This document shows, piece after piece, positions 26,903 through 36,073 of a stretch of 64,000 bases of DNA. The position numbers and the translations under genes were made by a program. Within the stretch, counting starts at the first letter, position 1. Each line of letters starts with the position of its first letter. This stretch comes from Aliidongia dinghuensis (lineage in GTDB: Bacteria; Pseudomonadota; Alphaproteobacteria; ATCC43930; CGMCC-115725). The notes under the pieces are model-generated. The model ran no database searches. It was not told where the DNA came from and saw only the letters and a program-made list of their open reading frames with translations. Location of the stretch: the NCBI RefSeq assembly GCF_014643535.1, contig NZ_BMJQ01000015.1:147653-211652 (forward strand), written 5' to 3'.

Positions 26903-27604
26903 TCAGCCGCCCGAGACCAGACGAGCGATGACGAAGGCCGCAGCAGCGGCGAGGCCGCCGACCAATCCTGTCTGCAAGCCGGCACGCCACGCCGGCTGCC
27001 CCGTCAGCCAGCCCTTGACGGCGCCGAACAGCAGAAGCGCCAGCAGCGTCACGCCGACCGACAGGCGGAAGGCGTCGTCGATCCGGCCGACCAGCATGTA
27101 GGGCAGCAGTGGTACCAGGCCGCCCGCGATATAGGAGGCGCCGATCGTCGCGGCCGAAACGGGCGCCCGCTTCGGATCCGGCTCCTCGAGCCCGAGCTCG
27201 AAGCGCATCATGAAGCGCACCCATTTCTCCTTGTTGCGCGTGAGCGCCGCCACGATCGGTTCAGCCTCGGCGGGGCTGAGCCCGTGCTCGCGCAGGATCG
27301 CCGCCACCTCCTTCCGCTCCTCGTCGGGCAGTTCCTCGGTCTCGCGCCACTCCCGGCGATATTCGCTGCGGTAATGCTCGATGTCGGTGCGCGCTGCCAG
27401 ATAGCCGCCCAGCCCCATGGCGATGGCGCCGGCCGCAATCTCGGCGAGGCCGGCAGTGACGACCACGGAACTGCGCGACAGCGCCGCCGACAGGCCCGCT
27501 GCCAGCGCGAACGGCACGGTCAGGCCGTCGGACATGCCGATGACAACGTCGCGCACCGCGTCGGACGCCATGAAATGGCGCTCGTGATGAGGGGTAGTCG
27601 GCAT
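26903..27604 (-). CDS. VIT1/CCC1-family iron/manganese transporter
   Basis: 233-residue membrane protein with five predicted helices. The opening DAVRDVVIGMSDGLTVPFALAAGLS and AAGAIAMGLGGYLAARTDIEHY are the family signature, and the acidic/helical cytoplasmic loop (EERKEVAAILREHGLSPAEAE, about 90-140) is the metal-binding segment. Plant and yeast members move Fe2+/Mn2+ out of the cytosol; bacterial ones probably export iron or manganese. Fur-box-like sites just upstream fit iron control. Confidence 0.92.
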   Translation of the reverse strand: MPTTPHHERHFMASDAVRDVVIGMSDGLTVPFALAAGLSAALSRSSVVVTAGLAEIAAGAIAMGLGGYLAARTDIEHYRSEYRREWRETEELPDEERKEVAAILREHGLSPAEAEPIVAALTRNKEKWVRFMMRFELGLEEPDPKRAPVSAATIGASYIAGGLVPLLPYMLVGRIDDAFRLSVGVTLLALLLFGAVKGWLTGQPAWRAGLQTGLVGGLAAAAAFVIARLVSGG

Positions 27605-27698
27605 GTGCGGTGGCTCCGGCGGCGTTCTTTGAAAAGAGAGCCAACAAATACGATAAGAAAATTGAAAATCAAGAGTTCATTATTTTGTAATTACTTCC

Positions 27699-27766
27699 AT
27701 GAGACGCATTCTCATTTCGCCGGAAAATGAAAATCATTATCTTGAAAAGAAATGAGATTGATTATC
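27699..27766. promoter_or_regulatory. Fur-box-like sites upstream of the VIT/CCC1 gene
   Basis: In an AT-rich stretch, 27723-27741 (minus-strand reading GATAATGATTTTCATTTTC) matches the classical 19-bp Fur consensus at 16 positions by my count. A weaker second match lies at 27748-27766, and an inverted repeat ATGAGA-N5-TCTCAT lies at 27699-27715. All are between the GntR stop and the VIT gene start, so they most likely act on the VIT gene. Confidence 0.65.
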
Positions 27767-27817
27767 AGAAGAAGTCACAAGACATCGATACGAAGAAGTT
27801 TGCGCGCATAAAGCCGC

Positions 27818-28501
27818 TCAGCCCCGCTCGGCAAAGAAGGCGGCGATGGTCTCGGCTGCGACGGTCAGATGCCGGCGCAGCACCGCGACCGCCCGTTCGC
27901 CGTCGCCCGCCCGCGCCGCGGCCAGCATGGCGCGATGGTCGTCCTGGGACAGATGCTGGCGCCCCTTGACGGCCAGGTGGAAGCGCAGATAGCGGTCGAA
28001 GGCGGCGAGCTGGCTTTCGGCGAGCGCCAGCAGCTTCGGATGGCCGGCGGCGCCATAGAGCACCATGTGGAAGCGCCGGTTGAGCTCGCCCAGGCGCGCG
28101 TCGTCGGCCTCGCCATCCATCTCGTCGATGAGCTCCTCCGCGCGCGCCAGGTCCGCGGCCGTGAGGCGCGGGATCGAGAGCGCCAGCGCCGCCGGCTCGA
28201 GCGCCATGCGGATCGCATAGGTGTCGGCCGCATCGGCCGCCGAGATCTCCGTCACGACCGCGCCCTTGTGCGGCACGAAATCGACCAGTGCCTGGGCCTC
28301 GAGCTGGCGCAGCGCCTCGCGGATCGGCATGCGGCTGAGCCCGAAGGCCTCGGCCAGATCCTCCTGGCGCAAGGCCGTCCCGCCCGCGAGCCGGCCGGTC
28401 AGGATGGCCGTCCGCAAGGTCGCCTCGACATGGGCGGTCGCCGTGCGATGGCGCCCGCCGCTTTCGGCGATCAACCGGGTCAATGCAGTGAGCTCTGACA
28501 T
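27818..28501 (-). CDS. GntR-family (FCD) transcriptional regulator
   Basis: 227 residues. Winged helix at about 20-82 (LRQEDLAEAFGLSRMPIREALRQLEAQALVDFVPHKGAVV) and an FCD effector domain with the metal-ligand-like pattern (D..... R in DTYAIRMALE, H in NRRFHMVLY, H in DDHRAMLAA, H in LRRHLTVA). Start ATG 28501. It diverges from a BenE-type transporter gene with a palindromic site between, so it probably controls that gene and itself. Confidence 0.9.
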   Translation of the reverse strand: MSELTALTRLIAESGGRHRTATAHVEATLRTAILTGRLAGGTALRQEDLAEAFGLSRMPIREALRQLEAQALVDFVPHKGAVVTEISAADAADTYAIRMALEPAALALSIPRLTAADLARAEELIDEMDGEADDARLGELNRRFHMVLYGAAGHPKLLALAESQLAAFDRYLRFHLAVKGRQHLSQDDHRAMLAAARAGDGERAVAVLRRHLTVAAETIAAFFAERG

Positions 28502-28518
28502 CCAATATCCATTTGATG

Positions 28519-28530
28519 ATTGGATCCAAT
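28519..28530. promoter_or_regulatory. GntR-type palindromic operator
   Basis: ATTGGATCCAAT is a perfect 12-bp palindrome between the divergent GntR and BenE-type genes. It shares ATTGG-N2-CCAAT with the operator candidate at 8774-8791. Confidence 0.6.
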
Positions 28531-28578
28531 TTATGCCATAGATCGAACCTTCCCGCCACTCTCTCGGGCGCCCGAGCC

Positions 28579-29763
28579 ATGCGCAGCTTCGTCCCGTCAT
28601 CTGCATCACCGGACCAACCGTCGCTGATCCAGCCGGTCGCAGCGGGGCTGCTCGCCGCGATCGTCGGCTTCGCGAGCGCCTTCACCATCGTGCTCGAAGG
28701 GCTGGCCGGCGCCGGCGCCACGCCGGCCGAGGCGGCATCGGGCCTGCTGGCGCTCTCGGTCGGCCAAGGCCTGCTTGGCATCTTCCTGAGCTTGCAGACG
28801 CGCCAGCCGATCAGCATCGCCTGGTCGACGCCCGGTGCCGCCCTGCTCATGGGCGTCGGCGTGCCGCACGGCGGCTTCGGCGTTGCTGTCGCGGCCTTCC
28901 TGATGACGGCGGTGCTGATCGTGCTCGCCGGCCTGTGGCGCCCGCTCGGCCGGGCGATGGCAGCCATTCCGCTGTCGCTCGCGAGCGCCATGCTGGCCGG
29001 CGTGCTTATGGAGCTGTGCCTGGCGCCGGTGCACGCCATGGCGCAACTGCCGACGCTCGCGGCACCGATCCTGCTCGCCTGGGCGCTCGGCTGGCGCTTC
29101 GCCCGGCGCTATGCGGTGCCGATCGCGGTCGCGGTCACGGCCGTGATCGTGGCCGCAGCGACGCCGGTGCCGGCCGGCGCCTGGGCGCTTGCCTGGCCTC
29201 GTGCCCAATTCGTGGCACCGGTGTTCGACTGGCTGCCGGCGATCGGCATCGCGGTGCCGCTGTTCATCGTCACCATGGCGTCGCAGAACGTGCCAGGCTT
29301 GGCCGTGCTGCGCAGCAACGGCTACAAGGCGCCGGTCGGGCCGCTGTTCGTCTGGACCGGCTTCGGCAGCGCCGTCGTGGCATTGTTCGGCGGCCAGGGA
29401 CTGAACCTGTCGGCGATCACGGCGGCGCTCTGCGCCGGACCCGAAGCCGGCCCCGATCCGACCAGGCGCTATCTCGCCTGCGTCGCGGCCGGCGCCGCCT
29501 ATGTCGTGCTCGGCCTCGGCGCCGGGCTCGCCGCGGCTTTCATCGCCGCCTCGCCGCCCCTCCTGATCCAGGCGGTCGCCGGCCTGGCGCTGCTCGGCAG
29601 CCTGGCGGGAGCGCTCACCGCAGCGCTCGCCGACGAGCGGGGCCGGCTCGCCGCCGTTGTCACCTTCGTCGCCACGGCGTCCGGCATCACCGTCATGGGC
29701 ATTGGCGCCGCCTTCTGGGGCCTGGCCGCCGGCGGCCTGCTGCTGGCCCTGGAGCGGCGGTAG
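28579..29763 (+). CDS. BenE-family benzoate/aromatic-acid:proton symporter-like transporter
   Basis: 394-residue inner-membrane protein with about 11-12 helices. QPVAAGLLAAIVGFASAFTIVLEGL, QPISIAWSTPGAALL, FIVTMASQNVPGLAVLRSNGY and GQGLNLSAITAALCAG are the conserved blocks of the BenE family. The NxPGxxVL region in helix 8 is thought to contact substrate. ATG 28579 is used; an earlier frame crosses the operator. Likely regulated by the divergent GntR. No aromatic-degradation genes are adjacent, so the substrate is open. Confidence 0.9.
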   Translation: MRSFVPSSASPDQPSLIQPVAAGLLAAIVGFASAFTIVLEGLAGAGATPAEAASGLLALSVGQGLLGIFLSLQTRQPISIAWSTPGAALLMGVGVPHGGFGVAVAAFLMTAVLIVLAGLWRPLGRAMAAIPLSLASAMLAGVLMELCLAPVHAMAQLPTLAAPILLAWALGWRFARRYAVPIAVAVTAVIVAAATPVPAGAWALAWPRAQFVAPVFDWLPAIGIAVPLFIVTMASQNVPGLAVLRSNGYKAPVGPLFVWTGFGSAVVALFGGQGLNLSAITAALCAGPEAGPDPTRRYLACVAAGAAYVVLGLGAGLAAAFIAASPPLLIQAVAGLALLGSLAGALTAALADERGRLAAVVTFVATASGITVMGIGAAFWGLAAGGLLLALERR

Positions 29764-29808
29764 AGGCGGATCCGCGCATTGGCTGGTTTCGGCCAATGCG
29801 ATCGTACT

Positions 29809-30741
29809 CTACGGCGCTTCGAGTGACGGCGGCGGATTCCCGAGCTCGACGGTTGCCGCCAGGAAATCGATGAAGGCGCGGACGCGGGCCGGCAGCCGGC
29901 CGCCGTGGCCGACATAGACCGCGTGGATCGCCTCGACGTCACCCGGATTATAGGCCTCGAGCAGCGGTAGGAGCCGGCCGGCGGCGATGTCGCGGCCGAT
30001 GTGGAAATGCGACAGGCGCGCGATGCCTTGGCCGGCCAACACCAGGCGGCGGGCGCTCTCGCCGTCGCCGATCAGCACGTCGCCGCGCGCCGGCCGGTTG
30101 AGGCGCTCGCCATCCAGCACGAACGGCCATTCGTCGCAGTACCGGGCGAAATTGAAGCCGATGCAGTTATGGCCGTCGAGCGCGTCAGGTGTCTCTGGCG
30201 TGCCCCGGCGGGTGAGATAGGCGGGTGAGGCGACGAGCGCCATACGGCTCTCGCCGAGCTTGCGCACCATCAGCTGGGACGGGCGCATGGGCCCGATGCG
30301 GATCGCGACGTCGGCCCGCTCGCTCATGAGGTCGATCACCTGGTCGGTCAGCACGACATCGAGCGTGACCTCCGGATGCGCCGCGGTGAAGCGCGGTACG
30401 AGCGGCAGCAGGTAATGCAGGCCGAACGGCACGGCCGAATTGACGCGCAGCACACCGCGCGGGATGGCGCAGGTCGCGACCGACCGCTCGGCCTCGTCAA
30501 GGTCGCTCAAGACGCGCACGGCACGGGCATGGAACGCCTCGCCCTCGGCCGTCAGCAGCAGCTTGCGCGTCGAGCGGTTGAGGAGCCGCGTGCCGAGGCG
30601 CGCCTCCAACCGGGCGACGAGCTTGCTGACGGCGGAGGGCGTCATGCGCAGGGTGCGCGCCGCGGTCGAGAAGCCGCCCTGCTCGACCACGCGGACAAAC
30701 ACTTCCATCTCGCCCGAACGATTGATCTCTAGTCGCGCCAC
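29809..30741 (-). CDS. LysR-family transcriptional regulator
   Basis: 310 residues. N-terminal helix-turn-helix (FSTAARTLRMTPSAVSKLVARLEARLGTRLLNR), then the periplasmic-binding-like effector domain (GVLRVNSAVPFGLHYLLPLVPRF). GTG start at 30741; ATG at 30708 is an alternative just before the conserved EVFVRVVEQGGFS. It is divergent from an MFS/SDR gene pair with about 110 bp between, the usual layout for a LysR regulator and its target. Confidence 0.92.
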   Translation of the reverse strand: MARLEINRSGEMEVFVRVVEQGGFSTAARTLRMTPSAVSKLVARLEARLGTRLLNRSTRKLLLTAEGEAFHARAVRVLSDLDEAERSVATCAIPRGVLRVNSAVPFGLHYLLPLVPRFTAAHPEVTLDVVLTDQVIDLMSERADVAIRIGPMRPSQLMVRKLGESRMALVASPAYLTRRGTPETPDALDGHNCIGFNFARYCDEWPFVLDGERLNRPARGDVLIGDGESARRLVLAGQGIARLSHFHIGRDIAAGRLLPLLEAYNPGDVEAIHAVYVGHGGRLPARVRAFIDFLAATVELGNPPPSLEAP

Positions 30742-30853
30742 GATGAATTCAACTCACAAATCATTGTCGCGCCGCCAGTCTAATTCACAGGCCGATCGGA
30801 CTCCATCTCACTGGCGCCCGCCATCGCCCCTCGATAGCCCCTCGGGAGCCATC

Positions 30854-32041
30854 ATGCCTATCGCCCTCTATGCCCTGACCGTCGGCGCCTTCGGCATCGG
30901 CGTCACCGAATTCGTCATCATGGGACTGCTGCTGCAGGTCTCGACCGACCTTCATGTCTCGGTCCCGACCGCGGGCCTGCTCATCACCGGCTACGCCTTG
31001 GGCGTGTTCGTCGGCGCGCCCGTGCTGACGCTCGCGACCCGCCATCTGCCGCAGAAGACGACGCTCCTGGTGCTGATGGCGATCTTCACGGTCGGCAACC
31101 TCGCCTGTGCGCTTGCCCCGGACTATGGGCTGCTGATGGCGGCGCGCGTGCTGACCTCGCTCGCCCACGGCACGTTCTTCGGTGTGGGCTCGCTCGTCGC
31201 CACCAGCCTGGTCGCCCCCGAGCGCAAGGCGTCCGCCATCGCCGTGATGTTCACCGGCTTGACGCTCGCGACGCTGCTCGGCGTGCCGTTCGGCTCCTGG
31301 CTCGGCGTGGCGCTCGGCTGGCGCGCGACCTTCTGGGCGGTGAGCGTCATCGGGCTTGCGGCCCTCGTCGTGCTGGCCCTGCTCGTGCCCAAGGCCGGCG
31401 AGCGGCCGGCGCCGGCGCCGCTCAAGGACGAACTCGCCGTGCTGACGCGGCCGCAGGTGCTCTTGAGCCTGCTCATGACCGTGCTGGGCTTCGGCGGCGT
31501 GTTCGCCGTGTTCACCTTCATCCAGCCGATCCTGGTGACACTGGCGGGGTTCGACAAGGCGAACGTCTCGCCGATCCTGCTCGTCGTCGGTGCCGGCCTC
31601 GTCGTCGGCAATATCCTGGGCGGGCGCTGGGCCGACCGGCACCTGTCGGGTGCGCTCGTCGGCACGCTCGTGCTGCTGACGCTGGTCCTCGTTGGCGCCG
31701 GCTTCGCCTTCCACGACCGCATCACGGCCGTCATCATCAGCTTCCTGTTCGGTGCCGCCGCGTTCGCCACGGTCGCCCCGCTGCAACTGCGCCTGCTGCA
31801 CCAGGCGGGCGGCGCCGGCCAGGGGCTCGCTTCCAGCCTCAACATCGCTGCCTTCAACCTCGGCAACGCGCTGGGCGCCTGGCTCGGCGGCGTGGTGATC
31901 GACCAGGGCCCGGGCCTGGCAGCCGTGCCGCTCGTCGCGGCATTGGTGCCGCTCTCGGCCCTCGGCCTCGCGATGGTCAGCCTGGCGCTCGAGCGCCGGA
32001 CCGCGGGCGCCATGGCCGGGTATGGGCAGGGCGCGGATTAA
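30854..32041 (+). CDS. MFS transporter, DHA1 drug/sugar efflux type (AraJ/YdhP-like)
   Basis: 395-residue 12-helix efflux transporter. MPIALYALTVGAFGIGVTEFVIMGLLLQVS and GYALGVFVGAPVLT are characteristic of the AraJ/YdhP/CmlA-like subgroup, with the motif-C-like GxxxGxPxG stretch (LGVPFGSWLG) near residue 140. ATG 30854 follows GGGAG. Followed after 71 bp by an SDR gene, and divergent from the LysR regulator that probably controls both. Confidence 0.88.
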   Translation: MPIALYALTVGAFGIGVTEFVIMGLLLQVSTDLHVSVPTAGLLITGYALGVFVGAPVLTLATRHLPQKTTLLVLMAIFTVGNLACALAPDYGLLMAARVLTSLAHGTFFGVGSLVATSLVAPERKASAIAVMFTGLTLATLLGVPFGSWLGVALGWRATFWAVSVIGLAALVVLALLVPKAGERPAPAPLKDELAVLTRPQVLLSLLMTVLGFGGVFAVFTFIQPILVTLAGFDKANVSPILLVVGAGLVVGNILGGRWADRHLSGALVGTLVLLTLVLVGAGFAFHDRITAVIISFLFGAAAFATVAPLQLRLLHQAGGAGQGLASSLNIAAFNLGNALGAWLGGVVIDQGPGLAAVPLVAALVPLSALGLAMVSLALERRTAGAMAGYGQGAD

Positions 32042-32112
32042 GTGCGATCCCTTCTGGAATGCGGCCCCGGCCGACCCCACACATTACGGCGACAAAAGAA
32101 AGGAACAGTCTG

Positions 32113-32904
32113 ATGGATCTCGCTCTCAAGGGCCGCCGCGCGCTCGTCACCGGCAGCACGGCCGGCATCGGCCTCGCGATCGCGACCGGCCTCGCCCGGG
32201 AAGGCGCACAGGTTATTATCAACGGCCGGTCCCAACCGTCGGTGGACAAGGCCGTGGCCGAGCTCAGGGCCGAGACCGGCGGCGACGTGACGGGCTTCGC
32301 GGGCGACCTCTCGACCGCCGCCGCGGCCGAGGAACTGGCGCGGCGCCATCCGGACATCGAAATCCTGGTCAACAACCTCGGCATCTTCGAGCCGAAGCCG
32401 TTCGAGGAGATTCCGGACGAGGACTGGACCCGGTTCTTCGACGTGAACGTGCTGAGCGGTGTCCGCCTCGCCCGCCTGCTGCTGCCGGCCATGAAGCGTG
32501 CTGACTGGGGCCGCATCATCTTCATCTCGAGCGAGAGCGGCGTGCAGATCCCGGCCGAAATGATCCACTACGGCATGACCAAGAGCGCGCAGATCGCCGT
32601 CGCCCGCGGCCTGGCCGAGGCGGTCGCCGGCACCGGCATCACCGTCAACAGCGTGCTGCCCGGCCCGACCAAGTCGCGCGGCGTCGTCGATTTCGTCGGC
32701 CAGCTGAGCCAGGACAGCGGCAAGGGTTTCGAGGAATTCGAGACGGAATTCTTCGAGAAGGTCCGGCCGACCTCGCTCATCAAGCGCTTCGCCACGACGG
32801 ACGAGGTCGCCTCGCTGGTGACTTATCTCGCGAGCCCGCTCGCCTCGGCGACCACGGGTGCTGCGGTCCGCGTCGACGGCGGCGTCATCAAGAGCGCGTT
32901 CTGA
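32113..32904 (+). CDS. Short-chain dehydrogenase/reductase
   Basis: 263-residue classical SDR. NAD(P)-binding TGSTAGIGLAIA near residue 14, NNLG near 90, catalytic Ser in FISSES (about 140) and Tyr-xxx-Lys in HYGMTKSAQ. The C-terminus VDGGVIKSAF is typical. Strong ribosome-binding site AAAGGA. The insert after LPGPTKSRG is longer than usual. Presumably co-transcribed with the upstream efflux gene. Substrate unknown. Confidence 0.92.
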   Translation: MDLALKGRRALVTGSTAGIGLAIATGLAREGAQVIINGRSQPSVDKAVAELRAETGGDVTGFAGDLSTAAAAEELARRHPDIEILVNNLGIFEPKPFEEIPDEDWTRFFDVNVLSGVRLARLLLPAMKRADWGRIIFISSESGVQIPAEMIHYGMTKSAQIAVARGLAEAVAGTGITVNSVLPGPTKSRGVVDFVGQLSQDSGKGFEEFETEFFEKVRPTSLIKRFATTDEVASLVTYLASPLASATTGAAVRVDGGVIKSAF

Positions 32905-32910
32905 GGGCGC

Positions 32911-34191
32911 TTACCCGGCCAGCACCCGCTCGAGCCACGCCGCGGCCTCGATTGCCGCGGCGTCGTAGCCAACCGGCGCCAGCACCTGCACGCCGAGCGG
33001 CAGGCCGGCCGGGTCCCTGAGGCCCGGCACGTTGATGGCCGGCGTGCCGGCGAGCGTCCAGAGCCGGTTGAACTGCGGATCGCCCGTCCCGCCATCGCGG
33101 GGCGGCGCTACGCCAGCGGCACTCGGGCTGATCAGCACGTCGACGCTGGCGAAGACCTCGTCGAGCGCCGCGCGGAGCCGCGGGACCAGCGCCCGGTCGC
33201 GGGCATAGGTCTCACGCGAGAGCGCGCGGCCTTCGGTCAAGAGGCTCTGCAACCGGGGCGACAGGCTCGTCCAATGCGCCTCCGCCTCGAAGGCCAAGGC
33301 TCGGGCCGCCTCGAACGCCATGATGCGCATCTGTGTTGCGAGCGCCTCAGCCGCGATCGGTGGCAGTGCGCAGTCGACGACAGCAGCCCCCGCCGCCTCG
33401 AGCCGGGCCGGCAGTCCCAGGAACGCGGCCGTCATGTCGGGGGAGGCCTGGTCCCAGGCCGGCGAGCGGCAGAGCCCGATCCGGCGCGGCCGGCCCGCGC
33501 GCTCGGCGACTGCGACGAGACCGAGCCCGCTCACCGCCTCGACGAACAGCGCCGCGTCGGCGACCGTGGCGCCGAGCACGCCGATCGTGTCGAGCGTCAC
33601 CGCGAGCGGCTTGACGCCCGCCGGATCGACCAGGCCGAAGCTCGGCTTATAGCCGACGACCCCACAGAACGCGGCCGGCCGCACAATCGAGCCCGCGGTC
33701 TGCGTACCGGTCGCAAGCGGCACCATGCCGGCGCCGACCGCCGCGGCCGAACCGCTCGACGAACCGCCGGGCGTGCGCGCCGGGTCATGCGGATTGACCG
33801 TCGGGCCCGGGTTGAAATGGGCGAATTCGGTCGTGACCGTCTTGCCGACCATGACCGCGCCGGCGCGCCGGGCAAGCGCCACGACGGCAGCGTCGAACGG
33901 CGGCTGCCAGTCGCGATAGATCGGCGAGCCGCAGCGCGTCGGCAGGTCATGGGTCGCCATGATGTCCTTGACGCCGAACGGCACACCGTGCAGCAGGCCG
34001 CGCTCCGGCCCGCGATCAAGGGCCTCAGCCGTAGCCAGCGCCTGGTCCTGGCCGAGAGCCACCCAGGCCCGGAGCGTCGGCTCGCGGGCGTCGATCCGCT
34101 CGAACGCCTCGCGCACGACCGTCTCGGCGGTGGCATGGCCCGACGCGATGCGGCGCCGGATGCCGACGGCAGAATGATCCTCGATCGTCAT
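32911..34191 (-). CDS. Amidase signature family hydrolase
   Basis: 426-residue amidase of the Ser-cisSer-Lys type. Lys75 (FGVKDI), the cis-serine in GGSSSGS (142-148) and nucleophile Ser168 (TAGSIVRPA) are all present. It hydrolyses carboxamides in the cytoplasm; GatA function is unlikely because no gatB/gatC are near and the C-terminal region is short. Converges on the SDR gene with 6 bp between stops. The double permease gene upstream on the same strand, 48 bp away, may belong to the same unit. Confidence 0.9.
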   Translation of the reverse strand: MTIEDHSAVGIRRRIASGHATAETVVREAFERIDAREPTLRAWVALGQDQALATAEALDRGPERGLLHGVPFGVKDIMATHDLPTRCGSPIYRDWQPPFDAAVVALARRAGAVMVGKTVTTEFAHFNPGPTVNPHDPARTPGGSSSGSAAAVGAGMVPLATGTQTAGSIVRPAAFCGVVGYKPSFGLVDPAGVKPLAVTLDTIGVLGATVADAALFVEAVSGLGLVAVAERAGRPRRIGLCRSPAWDQASPDMTAAFLGLPARLEAAGAAVVDCALPPIAAEALATQMRIMAFEAARALAFEAEAHWTSLSPRLQSLLTEGRALSRETYARDRALVPRLRAALDEVFASVDVLISPSAAGVAPPRDGGTGDPQFNRLWTLAGTPAINVPGLRDPAGLPLGVQVLAPVGYDAAAIEAAAWLERVLAG

Positions 34192-34239
34192 CGCGCTTTC
34201 CTTCTACAGCCTCTCGTTTGCAGTCAGTCTATCGCCGGC

Positions 34240-35940
34240 TCAGTCGAGCCGCCAATGCCGCTCGGCCACATTGTAGAGCGGCCGCCAGACGAGCCGGTTC
34301 GAGAGGGCGACGAAGCGCGACATTACGGCGATGCCGAGTGCCACCCGGCCGAGGTCGCCCGCCGCGGTCCAGTGGGCGATATAGGCGCCGAGCCCGTGCG
34401 CCTCGATCGTGAGATCGCCCCAGCTGACGAATTCCGCCACGATCGAAGCATTCCAGCAGGCGCCGGCCGCCGTCACGGCGCCGGTCAGGATATAGGGATA
34501 GATCCCGGGCAGCATGACCCGGCGCCACCACATGCCGCCGCGCATGCGGAACGCCCGCGCCGCCTCGCGCAGCTCGGCCGGAAAGGCGGCAGCGCCTGCA
34601 ATGGCGTTGAAGGCGACGTACCATTGGCTGCCAAGGAGGAACAGGCCGGTCAGCCACAGATCGGGATCGAGCCGCCAGTGGACGATCGCCAGCGCCGCCG
34701 GCGGAAACAGCAGGTTGGCCGGGAATGATGCCAGCAGCTGGGCGACCGGCTGCGCCGCCCGGGCGAGGCGTGGTCGGAGCCCGATCGCCACACCGAGCGG
34801 CACCCACAGGACGAGGGCCGCGAGCGTGACCAGCGCCACCCGCATCGCCGTCCGGCCGCCGAGCAGGATGACCCACAGCACCTCGCCCCAGCCGAGATCC
34901 GCGGCGATGAGTTCGTAGGCCTGCCGGCCCACATTGACCAACACCGCGCCCAGGACCAGGTACCAGACGATATCGCCGGCCGCGACGCCGCCCACCCGCA
35001 CCCTGGCCGGGCGCGCTGCCGGCCAGGGCAGGCGCAGCGCCAGACGGGCGGCGGCGGCGACCGGGCGTGCCGCCCAATTGGCGAGCCGGGCGCGGCGATA
35101 AAGATCGAGTGCCCAGGAACCGTGCCGCTGGGCGGCCGCGCTATGCTCCGCCTTGAAGCGCTCGGTCCAGGCGACGAGCGGCCGGAACAGCAGTTGGTCG
35201 AGTGTCAGGATGGCGGCACTCATGGCAAGCGCCGCCCAGCCGATCGCCACCAGATCCTGCCGGGCTATCGCGAGCGCCAGGTAGGAGCCGACGCCGGGCA
35301 CGGCGATGCGCGTGTCGCCGACGGTGATCGCCTCGCTCGCCACGACGAAGAACCAACCTCCCGCCATGGACAGCATGGCGTTCCAGATCAGGCCCGGCAT
35401 GGCGAACGGCAGCTCCAGCCGCCAGAACACGCGCCAGGCGTTGAAGCGGAACGCCCGCGCCGCCTCGCGGAGATCGGCCGGCACCGTCGTCAGCGATTGA
35501 TGCAGGCTGAAGGCAAGGTTCCAGGCCTGGCTCGTGAAGAGGGCAAAGACGACCGCCAGCTCGGCGCCGATCTGGCGGTTCGGGAACAGCGCCAGGAAGA
35601 AGGTGATGAAGACGGCGACATAGCCCAGCACCGGCACTGACTGCAGCACGTCGAGGAGCGGGATGAGCACGCGCTCGGCGCGCCGGCTCTTGGCGGCTGC
35701 CGTGCCATAGACGAGCGCGAAGACGATCGACAGGACGAGCCCCACCACCATGCGCAAGGTCGTGCGCAGCGCGTATCCGACGAGCGGTCCCGGGGCGAGC
35801 GAGACCGCGGCGAAGCCGGTGTCGAGCGGCTCAGCGAGCCGCGTCGCCTGCCAGCCGAGGCTGAGCAGCACGGCCAGCACCAGCGGCACGACGATGAGAT
35901 CGGCACGGCTGGCACCGAGACCGCGGGCGGCACCCGGCAT
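34240..35940 (-). CDS. Fused double ABC transporter permease (NitT/TauT-like)
   Basis: About 566 residues containing two complete permease domains in tandem. Each has five to six helices and an EAA loop with near-identical wording (PADLREAARAFRFNAWRVFWRLELPFAMP in the first, PAELREAARAFRMRGGMWWRRVMLPGIYP in the second), showing internal duplication. Similar fused permeases belong to the nitrate/sulfonate/taurine importer group. ATG 35940 is chosen; a TTG at 35967 adds nine residues and neither has a clear ribosome-binding site. No ATPase or binding-protein gene is adjacent. The amidase downstream may process the imported substrate. Confidence 0.85.
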   Translation of the reverse strand: MPGAARGLGASRADLIVVPLVLAVLLSLGWQATRLAEPLDTGFAAVSLAPGPLVGYALRTTLRMVVGLVLSIVFALVYGTAAAKSRRAERVLIPLLDVLQSVPVLGYVAVFITFFLALFPNRQIGAELAVVFALFTSQAWNLAFSLHQSLTTVPADLREAARAFRFNAWRVFWRLELPFAMPGLIWNAMLSMAGGWFFVVASEAITVGDTRIAVPGVGSYLALAIARQDLVAIGWAALAMSAAILTLDQLLFRPLVAWTERFKAEHSAAAQRHGSWALDLYRRARLANWAARPVAAAARLALRLPWPAARPARVRVGGVAAGDIVWYLVLGAVLVNVGRQAYELIAADLGWGEVLWVILLGGRTAMRVALVTLAALVLWVPLGVAIGLRPRLARAAQPVAQLLASFPANLLFPPAALAIVHWRLDPDLWLTGLFLLGSQWYVAFNAIAGAAAFPAELREAARAFRMRGGMWWRRVMLPGIYPYILTGAVTAAGACWNASIVAEFVSWGDLTIEAHGLGAYIAHWTAAGDLGRVALGIAVMSRFVALSNRLVWRPLYNVAERHWRLD

Positions 35941-36073
35941 GACGGCGGAAAGACCGGGAAAGCGCAAGATGCCGTGGACTCCGGGCTCGGACGGTCGCGA
36001 CCCCTGTCATAGCGGATTCACCGGCGAGCGGCGAGCGCGCCCGCGGCCTGTCCGAGTCTCGCGGGAACCGGCG

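Noticed and set aside
30742..30853. LysR T-N11-A operator in the LysR/MFS spacer
   Set aside because: The consensus is too loose: several weak matches exist and none is clearly better than chance.
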